Source: Helicoverpa zea (taxonomy: Eukaryota > Arthropoda > Insecta > Lepidoptera > Noctuidae). Taken from it: DNA of 64,000 nucleotides. Shown here in pieces: positions 10,810 to 20,312 of this stretch. The stretch covers positions 4,278,001 to 4,342,000 of the forward strand of contig NC_061454.1 in assembly GCF_022581195.2 (NCBI RefSeq), read 5' to 3'. Made by a program: the position numbers and the translations under genes. Below the pieces are notes generated by a model that saw only the letters and a program-made list of their open reading frames with translations, was not told the DNA's origin and ran no database searches. Within the stretch, counting starts at the first letter, position 1. Every line of letters begins with the position of its first letter.

Positions 10810-13800
10810 GAGTTACATATAAAAATATTTTATTAAAAACATTTTGGTAACATTTAATAAGAACACTTAGGTAAAAATAAATCGACCTCAAAATCATTTC
10901 AAAAGAACAGCCTGGACTGGAAGTTCACGGAGGAAGCCGGAACAGCAAAAACTAAAATAAATAAAAACAATGATAACACTCTAGGCAGAGACATGTCTAA
11001 TTGACAACCAGAATTAAGGCATCGCAAGAATAATTATTTAAGTACGATAAAATACCTACGTCTATTATTATAATTACAACAAATAAACGCCTAGATTGTA
11101 ACGTTCAGTTGTGTATGCGCCGCGCCGTCCCGCCGGTGACCGCGGGCGGGCGCGGGCGGCGGCGCGCGACCCTGTACAAGTCTCTTGGCAGGGACTTACA
11201 TCGAGTATTATTGCCACTAACATTATTCACTTCATTCACGAGACATTTGCTTGCCACTACGCCGTAATTATACACTACTAAATACTAAAACATCCCAATT
11301 ATACAAAGCTATGTTAAAATTTTACCTAACTATATAATAATATTAACATCTTCGGCTAATTTTGATACTAGAATGATATAACATCATCTCATATTGTACT
11401 CTTAACATTACGCTGGATTATAAATTATAAGTGAGGAATAAAACATGTTACACATAATATTGCAAGCATTACTGAGATTGTGCACGTTACGTGATTTCAC
11501 TAAAGTAACAGTAATTGAAAACTTAGTGTAAGAAAGGAAGATTGCTTATACTGAAGTTGACAAAGGAGTAGCGGGCTGAGCCCTTACAAACAGCTACGAT
11601 AAAGGAACAGTCATAAAGATTAAATTACGAGCATTGGCACTTTCAATATTAAATCTTAATTACACTCTCGAAATAGCACTGCATATCAATAACCAACTTA
11701 AAAACTAAATTCAGATCAGTCATTTATGATATCACATCAAAATAAACAGGGAAATACATAATATGTGATTATCGATTGGATATACTATATCATATATATT
11801 ATATTTTTTCAAAAGAGGTATTAATTTTCTTAAGGGTTACTAAAAATATTGAGCTCTGCGCCGCGCGCGACGCACTATATCACCATAATACGAGAACAAC
11901 ATTGAACCAATAAGTTTTGGTACTTGGAGTTCATCTCCGAGTTAATCTATTTCGCTAAACCTACATAATGCTTATCAGATATACGTAATACCCACACGAC
12001 GCGCACCGCCGCCGCCCAGGCGCCCGCGGACAGGCCCCCAGGCTTTGGCAGCACGCGTCAGGCAAAAAACCCTTCATCCTTATACAATTTTCATTATAAA
12101 AATACTGTCATTTGACTACAGTTCAATGAGAAAAAAATATTTATCATATGAATGAACAATAGATATAATACAACATATAGGTAATATTATGTATAATATC
12201 ATGTATAATGATTTGACTAAAACAAAATAAAATGCATAAAATTGAAATGATTAAAACATTGTAAAATCATTTGAAGACACATAGTAATGGAAGGTACTAA
12301 ATTGATATTTTAGAAAATTTTGTTAAATAAATAGCACAACAACCAAAATATTTGGCAATGTGGATTAAATAAACATTAACAACTACTACCCTCGGCTGCT
12401 AACTTAAACAAAACTGGAATGCAAATATTGCATCGCACCTCGGCCTCTCTTGTTGTCGCGCCGCGCGGGAGCCACTCGGCCGGCCCAGGGACTACTAAAC
12501 TTAAGGAGACATTCACAACAAGAGCTAGTCTATTAAACTGTGCGTATCGCTCCAAATACTTTCCTTTGAACTACATTCGATTGCAGCTTTGTCATATAAG
12601 TTACAACTAAAAATAATCTGAATGCAACATTTGATTTTAAAATAACCAATAACAACCATTTTGTGAGTCCGTGTGACTGAGGATATAGCACACTAGGCAA
12701 ATGAAGCCACCCCTGAACATTGATATATTTATTTATTCGCCAACAGTACGTTAAGGGGCGGCTTCCTACAAAGGCAATAAAGAATGTGTATCACTGTTAG
12801 CTGCATTCTGAGATCCATGCTATATGTTCAGTCATTACCCACTGAATCATAAATACGTAAATAAATATTTGTAAAACATCAACTACTTGCTTAAGTTTTG
12901 TGTTCATAGCCCAGTTAATTGATTACAGACAAAACAGAAATGAAAGCTTGTGGATTTCTATCGACGTTAAGTAGACATTTGAAATGCAATGTGAGCTTAA
13001 ACTGTTTGGGAGGTGAACTTCTATGCTGCTAAACTATTTGTTTGGAGAAATCAATGCGCGCATGTTGGTCCCTTCCAAAATATTTGCAAACCTTTAAGCA
13101 AACTTCATAAGATGTAAAGAAAATTTTGAAAACTACATACTGTATTGTCTCATATCAACATTTTTTTATAAAAATAACTTTGTGGGAAATATGTCAACAT
13201 TATTGTGTACAAATACTCCAGTTCCAATTTAAAGCTGATCACAACATAGCAGAACTAAAGTTGCACAAAAGGACAGTATCAATTATTCGTTATAGTTAGT
13301 ATGTTATATATTACTTACATGTAATTGAAGAGACTCACACTATTAAATATCTTGACTAAATTAAGAGACCACGAATATTACATTTATATATGCACGTACA
13401 TAGAGATATTGCCAGTCTGTTAACGACACTTACTATAATTTCACTAGTAGCCCAGCATCTGGGCATATCAATGACTCAAACGTTTTAAAACGGTCTGTAA
13501 CAACTACTAATACCTTAGAATATCTAATCACTGCATTAATTTGTGATGATATGCACTGATAACCCATTTTGACTATGTTCCACATGGGCTCATCATTATA
13601 ATAATTACAAATGAGTTGTTCAAAGCTTTATAGTTGAGTTGATAAGAAGTTGATTTTAGGGTAATGTGTCAAGATCGTATCCTCTAGATTATATGTCATC
13701 ACTATTATTATGTAATGCTCGGACGGTAAATCCAACAATCATCATAATTACATCTTAAAATTAATCTACAGCTTGGCTTTAAATTCGTGCCTATCTCGTC

Positions 13801-14927
13801 AAAATCGTAAATTTAAATAACATCCGAGAAGCAGCCTTTTGGTTTAAACAATGACGATCCTATTGATAAATGACTGTGGAATATATCTAAATTATCTCCT
13901 AGAGACTAAAGAATATTATAAAACAATATTTAAATAATAACTATTACATGTAATGGTGGGAAATAACTCATTATGGTATCATAAGTGTAAATGTCTATAA
14001 TTTAAATATTGCTTTAAGAGTAATTGGACACAAAATCCTGGGGTTGAGTTACACCCTTTGTATTTTATACTAATCAATATAAATTGTATGCTCAACAATT
14101 TATAGTTAATATAATATTCTTTGGATAACAAATCATTAACATTTCTAAGAGGAACTAAGTGTAGCATAATATATTACTATAATGATAGAGTTTAATTTGT
14201 TGATGGAATATAGAATTAAGTTTTGATCCAATTTTGTCTTTTCCATTGACTGGGACCTAGAAATGCTGTTTTTTGGAATAAATCTGGAAATATTTATGGC
14301 ATTGCAAGTCCGTAGTATTAATTAAGCCTATCTTTATCACACAATTAAATAAGTTAAAAACAAAAAACGAAGTCATGTATCGTTACGCATTCCATTCACA
14401 GAATTTGTCAAAAATTGTCTTGTTTAAATTAAGATCACAGTATTAAGTCACGTTTTAAAATGTAACTCTACGAATGCGCGCAACGATAGCCACATACATA
14501 TTCCACAGTCATCCGTAGAACTGGACCACAACAGGCAAGCATATAAACAAACTATATTATAGGAAAGTGTCACAGAACCAATGGCTTTACTTCAAGTAAA
14601 GGAACTTTGAATTTTTTGTCAGTCATGGCAAAACATTTCATGCTTATCTGATAACAAATTATTAAAATAGAATGTAAAAACTTAAGTCAAAAAGATAACA
14701 TGAGCAAAATAAAACTTCATCTCTTGTCATTTCTATGAAAAATATCAAGTTGTCACAAAAATGAATTCCATGAAACTCATGAAATAAAGTCATGGTTCAG
14801 CAATTAATGGTTCCGAGCACCACCAAGTGACAGTTAGAGTTAGGAGAAGTTGATATGCACCCTGATGTGTTCCAGTCATACCCACTTAACTTCGTTTGTT
14901 CAGGATTTATGCTGACTCATAGTCACG
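10810..14927 (-). other. Putative long 3' UTR of the minus-strand gene
   Basis: These four kilobases follow the stop codon at 14928 on the minus strand. They are AT-rich, contain no good frame and no recognised repeat, unlike the DNA on either side, which would fit a long conserved 3' UTR. Two minus-strand polyadenylation contexts stand out. One is AATAAATAAATA at about 12735-12724, followed by a G/T-rich stretch (a UTR of about 2.2 kb). The other is AATAAA near 10834-10829, followed by a GTTGTTTT stretch (about 4.1 kb). Three short GC-rich islands (about 11110-11175, 12000-12050 and 12440-12495) interrupt it. Without RNA data the end point is a guess, and part of this may be intergenic. Confidence 0.35.
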
Positions 14928-15801
14928 TCACTCCGTGGCGGCTACGACCCATGAGAAGCCACAGAGGCGGCAAGAGTCCTTTACGTACTGTGTGCGGGTT
15001 CCGTAAGGGCCCAACCGGTGATACTGGGAGCGGTTGGCGAAGAACAGCGCCGGGTTGTTAGGCGGCAGCACAGTGGGCCGATAGTTCCACCGCTGGTCCG
15101 TAAGATTACCCATCAAGTTTAAGATGTCGCGTCCTCCATACGAGATTTTGACATCATCGGCTTTCTTCTCCTTAGGACGAGGCTGCGGCTGCACCACGGG
15201 CTCGAATATTTTCTGGAAATAGAGTACACATTGACATAACAATAACAATATCACTCTATTCTATAGCCGCGCTTTGTCTGCAGGCGGAGTTAACTCCCGT
15301 TGCACACATCTAAGTTGCAAAATCGTTGGCAACAACATAACGGCAGTAGACATTTAGTTCTAACTATTCATGTAGAATATAAACAAATCGCACTTGTTCA
15401 CACAAAAATGTAAATCATGTAACCTATGCCTTTAAAATCTTTCCATTATCACAGGTCGATAATGTACACAACATTGATAGCGTAACAGAGACATTCGCCA
15501 TTACGGAATATTATGAAAATAGAGAGGTCAAGGCCAGGACGAATGCAAACAAAATAGTGCGAAAATATTCACTCACCTTCTCAGTTGTTTGAGGACTAGA
15601 CGGCAGGGAGTCGCTGTTTACAGATTCTGATTTGAGCGACCCCAGCGACCCGATACCGCTAGATTCACTGGAGACTGACGGACTCGGGCTCGACTGCGAC
15701 TGAGACAGGCCCGCTATGTCTATGATATGCCCGAACGAACTAAACGAGTTAAAATTTTCTGTCTCCAGGCCTGCCAGAGGTAGTGCAACGCTCAAAGCCA
15801 T
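14928..15801 (-). CDS. Two-exon gene for a 169-aa serine-rich protein with C-terminal CxxC
   Basis: Coding exon 1 runs 15801-15577 (75 codons) and exon 2 runs 15212-14928 (94 codons plus TGA). The 364-bp intron has a strong donor, AAG|GTGAGT at 15577/15576, and a good acceptor, TTTCCAG|AAA at 15213/15212, and the junction is in phase 0. Residues about 34-70 are a low-complexity serine-rich block (SQSQSSPSPSVSSESSGIG) with several Ser-Pro sites, likely disordered and phosphorylated. Residues 84-96 are proline- and lysine-rich. Residues 97-159 look folded or conserved (GGRDILNLMGN, QRWNYRPTVLPPNNPALFF) and end in CRLCGF, with cysteines at 156 and 159, before a 10-residue tail. There is no signal peptide or membrane segment. 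I do not recognise the family; a regulatory cytoplasmic or nuclear protein is a guess from composition. Intron and coding evidence make it the best gene in the window. Confidence 0.8.
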
Positions 15802-16160
15802 GTCTGGAACGGAAAATCACGTTTGTATTGTAATTACACGCGCATAAACTCAACTGCGTGTGAACACTATTAGCTATGTTGACAGAATCTAACCAACGCG
15901 CCAAACTGTTACGGTGTTATGATCACACAACACGAGAAATAACTCACCACTCACCTTTGACAAGAATTATAATAAATAATCTCAAAATCACACTGTATGC
16001 AACGAGTAAAGCAATAATTACCGAAAAGCGTAATCCCAAAAAGCTCAAGCCTCGATGTAGTTGAAAAAGATCGAACATTTATGAAGTGAAGCTAGCTGCA
16101 ATCGCGAGTTTGCGTGTGCGTGATGTCGTCGAGCGCGAACCGGAAATAGCTCTGTCGGTA
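15802..16160 (-). promoter_or_regulatory. 5' UTR intron, first exon and promoter region of the 169-aa gene
   Basis: Directly before the ATG on the minus strand lies an acceptor, CCGTTCCAG|AC (15804/15803). A strong donor, CAAAG|GTGAGT, sits at 15955/15954, giving a 151-bp intron in the 5' UTR. The first exon would then run from about 16100-16155 down to 15955. The upstream stretch 16090-16150 is GC-richer, has no TATA box and contains an ETS-like CCGGAAAT on the plus strand at about 16139. That fits a TATA-less housekeeping-type promoter. A second overlapping donor-like GTGAGT lies at 15947-15942. The splice prediction is direct; the start point is inferred. Confidence 0.5.
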
Positions 16161-16330
16161 AAGTAGTTTACTACGCAGCAATAAAATCTTTTGATAAGCA
16201 TTTATTGGAGTATTGAAGAACCTTAAAATTAATTAATTATTTTTCGGTGATTATCGAATCAATATTTTCCTTAAAATCAACGAAACTTTCTATAGTTTAC
16301 CTTAAAAGTAAGAATACGTTTCATTGACGA

Positions 16331-16472
16331 CAGCGCCATCTATGATAACATGAAGAAGTTCGTGCGCAGAACCAATCTCACGTTGTGAATTTACTCACCG
16401 CTAGGTGGCAGCACGTCAGCTTTGGTTTGACGCGTTTTAGCTAGGTCCGGCTTTTGCTCACAGGTGGCGCTT
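16331..16472. promoter_or_regulatory. Cluster of three CTCF-like motifs (candidate insulator)
   Basis: Three motifs occur within 142 bp: AGATGGCGCTG on the minus strand at 16341-16331, CACCGCTAGGTGGCAGCAC on the plus strand at 16396-16414, and CAGGTGGCGCTTTGG on the plus strand at 16461-16475. The middle one is close to the full CTCF consensus. The cluster lies just upstream of the promoter of the 169-aa gene, and as at 6.3-6.5 kb the motif orientation changes within the cluster. The match is visible in sequence; function is inferred. Confidence 0.4.
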
Positions 16473-16611
16473 TGGCATACGCATGTTGCAATGCTGGGGC
16501 TTGGGTCAGTTTTGGAAAAAAGGAAAACATCCGCAATGAAAACCTCCTTTTTGGAAGTCAGTAAAAAAAAACCTAATATCGTTTGATTTTGAAAATTTTA
16601 TGAAGTTACAT

Positions 16612-16692
16612 ACAAATACTGATTCTCAGCTGAATCCAGTAGGGAAGCCTATCCCAAAATAGAAAATAGGTAGTCTCGAGAGATGATGATGT
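16612..16692 (+). mobile_element. Decayed SINE 3' tail
   Basis: 'CTGATTCTCAGCTGAATCC' followed by a degenerate GGAAGCC...CCCAA-type segment and ATGATGATG corresponds to the 3' end of the SINE type seen intact at 9700-9809. Many substitutions and the loss of the head mark it as an old fragment. Confidence 0.6.
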
Positions 16693-17025
16693 GGTTACAT
16701 TACATAGGTACATAGATTAGGTACATACCGACTACCTTACTGTCTATCTCATAACGTCAACTACCACAATGTAAAGTTATTTTTTGTCAATAAACATTTT
16801 TTTACTATGTAAAGGATTCACCATTTATGTAGAAGATTTTGATATAAAACATAATTACTTAGGTACTTTAAAAAAAATGATATTATTCATAGTTTTCCCT
16901 TTTGCTCCTTCTGGAGACCGTTTGTGGACCAGCACGATCTACAATATCACTTTACTCAGATGAAAAGCCTGTAGGTACTTAAGTGTAAACTTTCCTCGAT
17001 AAATTGGCTATGTTTGTAGGTAATG

Positions 17026-17050
17026 TGTGTATATTTATTTATTTATTGCA
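17026..17050 (+). repeat. TTTA-rich simple repeat
   Basis: A short ATTTATTTATTTATT run in AT-rich DNA, with no other structure around it. Confidence 0.6.
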
Positions 17051-18215
17051 AAAATGTATACAGTTACAGAAATACATCCTTATCCTAGGTATACATTACC
17101 CTGTTAGGGCGCAGCAAATTAACTTAAAACTATCTCAACACAACATATATATACCTACTGTTTAATTCTTCTTACATCTAAAAGGACAATAATTATAGTT
17201 ATTTATTTACATTACAATTGTGACTTAATAATTAAATACATACATAAATATGTATATATATATATTACATTTATATCTACTTACCTGATAGTGAAATAGT
17301 TTTTCAAATAGGAATATTAAATCTTGAAAACAATCTCTTCAGCCTTTATGAATCACCGACTTGTAGGTATTACTAAGTGCAGATATAGGTACTTACTTAT
17401 GTAATTCCGTTATTTTTATAATCCGAAATACACATCAGGTTTCAGTTAATAGGTAAGAATGCGTGATGGAATAATACCAAAGTGGACTTAGTTACTATAA
17501 ACTTCTTAAAGAACAAGCGATTATGATTAAACTAAGCAATCATAAATATATTTTATGTAGGTAGGTACATGACCCAAATAAGGCCTGCGAAATTTTTATA
17601 GATAATGCATATTACAACTTGCAAGTTTATAATAAAATGCACTACTTAATGGTTTGAATTTTTTTTTACATGTGGATTAAAGAAGAAAGCATGAGACTGA
17701 AGAAAAATAATTAAAATGTTATTTTGGGCATATTGGGAACCGTATAAACCCAAAAATAAACAACACACACTTGAACTTCCTATTTCATAAGAAAACATGA
17801 CCGTGACGATTATTGGTATTGCTAATTAACTAGCTTCTTCCAACTTAAAAAAAAGAAACCTAGGACGGTACCGTTTTTTTTTAATCGCCCATGTGAATCC
17901 GAAGAAGGTATTACTAATAATGCTAAATACAAAAAATTAAGACTTGGTAACGAATTTTACAGGCAGCACTAGCGTAAAAAGCAGTTCTGTACCATTTTAC
18001 CGTATTTTCCTTCTACCCAAATCCATTGAGCCGTTTTTTGAGGAAGAAGCTCTTAATCTATGTTTTATCATGCTAATAAAAGCAAACATTAAGGTTTTAA
18101 TACAAGTGATAACCTATTTTCAAAAACCTTTAAAGGTTTTATATTACAAATTGGGACATGACCCATGCATAAAAAAATAGAATATACCGGTACATAGTTG
18201 TTTGTCATTCGCGAA

Positions 18216-18317
18216 GAGATGGCTAACGTTAGGTACATACCTACTTGTGAAATGACGGCAGTTGATGAGATGGCTAACGTTAGGTACATACCTACTTGTG
18301 AAATGACGGCAGTTGAA
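18216..18317 (+). repeat. Near-perfect 51-bp tandem duplication
   Basis: The unit starting GAGATGGCTAACGTTAGG at 18216 is repeated at 18267 with almost no change. It includes a TAGGTACATACCTA palindrome. The near identity suggests a recent local duplication. Confidence 0.9.
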
Positions 18318-18646
18318 GAGTAGGTACCTAGGTATATATATGGACTATCCTAAAGAAAATTCGGTCAATCTATTTAAGAGGTGCGGTACAACAGCCATAG
18401 ATCAGTCAAACTCTTTTCTTCAGGGATAAAAATTACTGGTATTGTTTTTAATTTTTTGTGCACACACTCAATAAAGAAAGAAGACAGGAAATAAATAATT
18501 TACAAAGGTATGGTTAGATATAATTTAAATCCAACTCAAACTTTACAAAAGAATCAATTTTATGTGCTCAAAAATACTCCAAAATAACCTGTGATTGTTT
18601 TCAAGAAGTACTTACCTTAATAAGGGAATGATATTTTTTTATAAGT

Positions 18647-18790
18647 CACTAGCTTATGCTCGCGGTTTCACCCGCGTCCCAGATAGTGACAAAAACTCCT
18701 ATATCCTTCTCCCGAGTCTAAGCTACCTCCCCTCTAATTTTCAGCTTAAACGGTTCAGCCATTCTTGAGTTATAAAAAACACGCTTTTAC
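18647..18790 (+). mobile_element. Retroelement 3' end with 'GCGGTTTCACCCGCGTCCC'
   Basis: The phrase ATGCTCGCGGTTTCACCCGCG followed by an AGCTTAAACGGTTCAGCCATTC segment is the well-known 3' portion of an abundant lepidopteran retroposon (RTE-LINE or related SINE). Only the 3' end is present, as expected from incomplete reverse transcription. There is no coding capacity. Confidence 0.7.
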
Positions 18791-19679
18791 CTATAAATGC
18801 ACGTAAAAAGGTCTATTAAAAAAAAACTTTTTTAACAAATCCAACCACAGCTATGATACGATGTTCCGTCATGAAGTTCCAGGTCATATAGGTATTTCGG
18901 CTCCATCATCAGATCAATTCGACTGTATCAAATTATGTAGGTATTGTATTGTCACCAGAACTACATTAACTAAAGATTGACCTAATAAAAGTAAAAAGTC
19001 AATTCACTAGAACTAGAATGTAAAATTCCTGAAAAAAGAGTATCATGTATCATGCAATTCATAGGCAGGAAAAATCTATAGAAGGGATAGTGGAAAGCAC
19101 ATAGGTACTTAAGGTATTAAAACGAATATTTCAGTTCATTTTATTTACTCAGCAAGGTTTATAATTTATAATTCACACTTACAACCTTTTTACTTAATGG
19201 TTCTTTGTTAATGGTTGCATTTACTTTATAGACACGCATAGGTAAACAACTTTTCAGGTCATTTAGAATTAAGTAGGTATTGAAACTCTATTGAATAAAA
19301 TTTTGATGCAGCACATAAAATTACAAGGCACTTTTTATTTCATCCGTTTCCTTTATTTTATCACGCAGGTAAAATATTCTGAAAGCAGTAAATCTTCCTC
19401 AGTAAAAACGTATTTATTAGGCCATCTAATCCTCAGGTTTGCAAACCTCTTCAATACATACTTAGGTACTTATCTCTAAATTCCTTTTGTAATAAATAAT
19501 TTTCGTGGGCGCTTTCCATCATTTTATTTATGTTGACGAAATAGAAAATCAATATTAGCCTCTTATTTCATTGATAGGTTTAAAAGATCACTCTCAAATG
19601 AGCCTTAGAATTTCTCAGGCTAATTGGTGTAAGCCGATGTACAAGTGCCATTATATCGAGAGAGCAAGGCGTACGGATC

Positions 19680-20155
19680 GCTATTGAGCGGGCACTTGGA
19701 TCCGCGGCGAGCGGCGATACGCGCCTAATTGCTCCAAATCGGGTGCTTATGATTTGTAAATATTCTTATATCGGCACTTAGGAGCGTCCGTTCAATAAAT
19801 ATAATAGTAAACATGAGTGCAAATGGCCGTGCGGGCGGCGAGCGGGCGGCGGGCGGGCGCGGCGCGTGGCCACGGCGGGGCCGCGCGGTATCGATTCGCG
19901 CCGTGCGACACACTGTATCTATCCTCTCATCGATGCCCGTTCGCTGGCCTCACAAAGAAAGAGATAGGTTTCGCCGACTTTGATCCTTTTGTTTTTGGGC
20001 AGCGTCCGGCGATGCGGGCGGGGGCTGAAAAATGTGAAGGGGCGCTGATTGGCCGGCCGGGCCCCGCCCCCGCGCGAGCCTCGCTAGCGCTAAAGCCTCC
20101 GACTCAGTTCAAGGGCGGTTGCCGCGACGCACGCCGATTTGTTTGGGTTCCCGGC
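19680..20155. promoter_or_regulatory. GC-rich island upstream of a rightward promoter
   Basis: A marked rise in GC and CpG compared with its surroundings, with GGGCGGCG-type runs at 19828-19880 and CCCCGCCCCC at 20062-20071. The frames that cross it are open because of the base composition and show no protein family signal. It is best read as a promoter island or upstream regulatory region. Confidence 0.5.
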
Positions 20156-20190
20156 TATTTATAAACTTAATAAAAAGCTCAGTCCTGACC
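20046..20190 (+). promoter_or_regulatory. Rightward core promoter: CCAAT, GC box, TATA, initiator
   Basis: On the plus strand there is an inverted CCAAT box (ATTGG, 20048-20052), a GC box (GCCCCGCCCCC, 20061-20071), a TATA box (TATTTATAAA, 20156-20165) and an initiator TCAGTC (20179-20184) whose A would be +1 at 20181, 25 bases from the start of the TATA box. The first possible splice donor is AG|GTATGC at 20312/20313. No downstream coding exon is visible in this window, so the transcript could be a long non-coding RNA or a gene whose next exon lies beyond 64 kb. The combination of elements is visible; transcription is inferred. Confidence 0.5.
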
Positions 20191-20312
20191 ACGGACGGAC
20201 AGCTGGCACGCTTGCACTCTCTCTATTTCTTTTGCCCTTTTTTGCCTTAGTATAATTAATTGAAAGCACTTGCGTCTGGCCTTGTCTATGTAGAGTCAGC
20301 ATTATTTCTTAG

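Larger units (their letters stand above)
16161..19679. other. Non-coding region with repeat debris
   Basis: No gene is supported. It holds the CTCF-like cluster at 16331-16472, a decayed SINE tail at 16612-16692, a 51-bp tandem duplication at 18216-18317 and a retroelement 3' end at 18647-18790. TAGGTA/TACCTA words are dense (for example 16700-16735, 17560-17570, 18228-18330). A small AT microsatellite lies at about 17250-17268 and a TTTA run at about 17030-17046. Confidence 0.5.

Noticed and set aside
19817..20164. 115-aa plus-strand open frame in the GC-rich island
   Set aside because: The composition is dominated by A, G, R and P as expected from GC-rich non-coding DNA, and it runs across the promoter elements just before the predicted start site.
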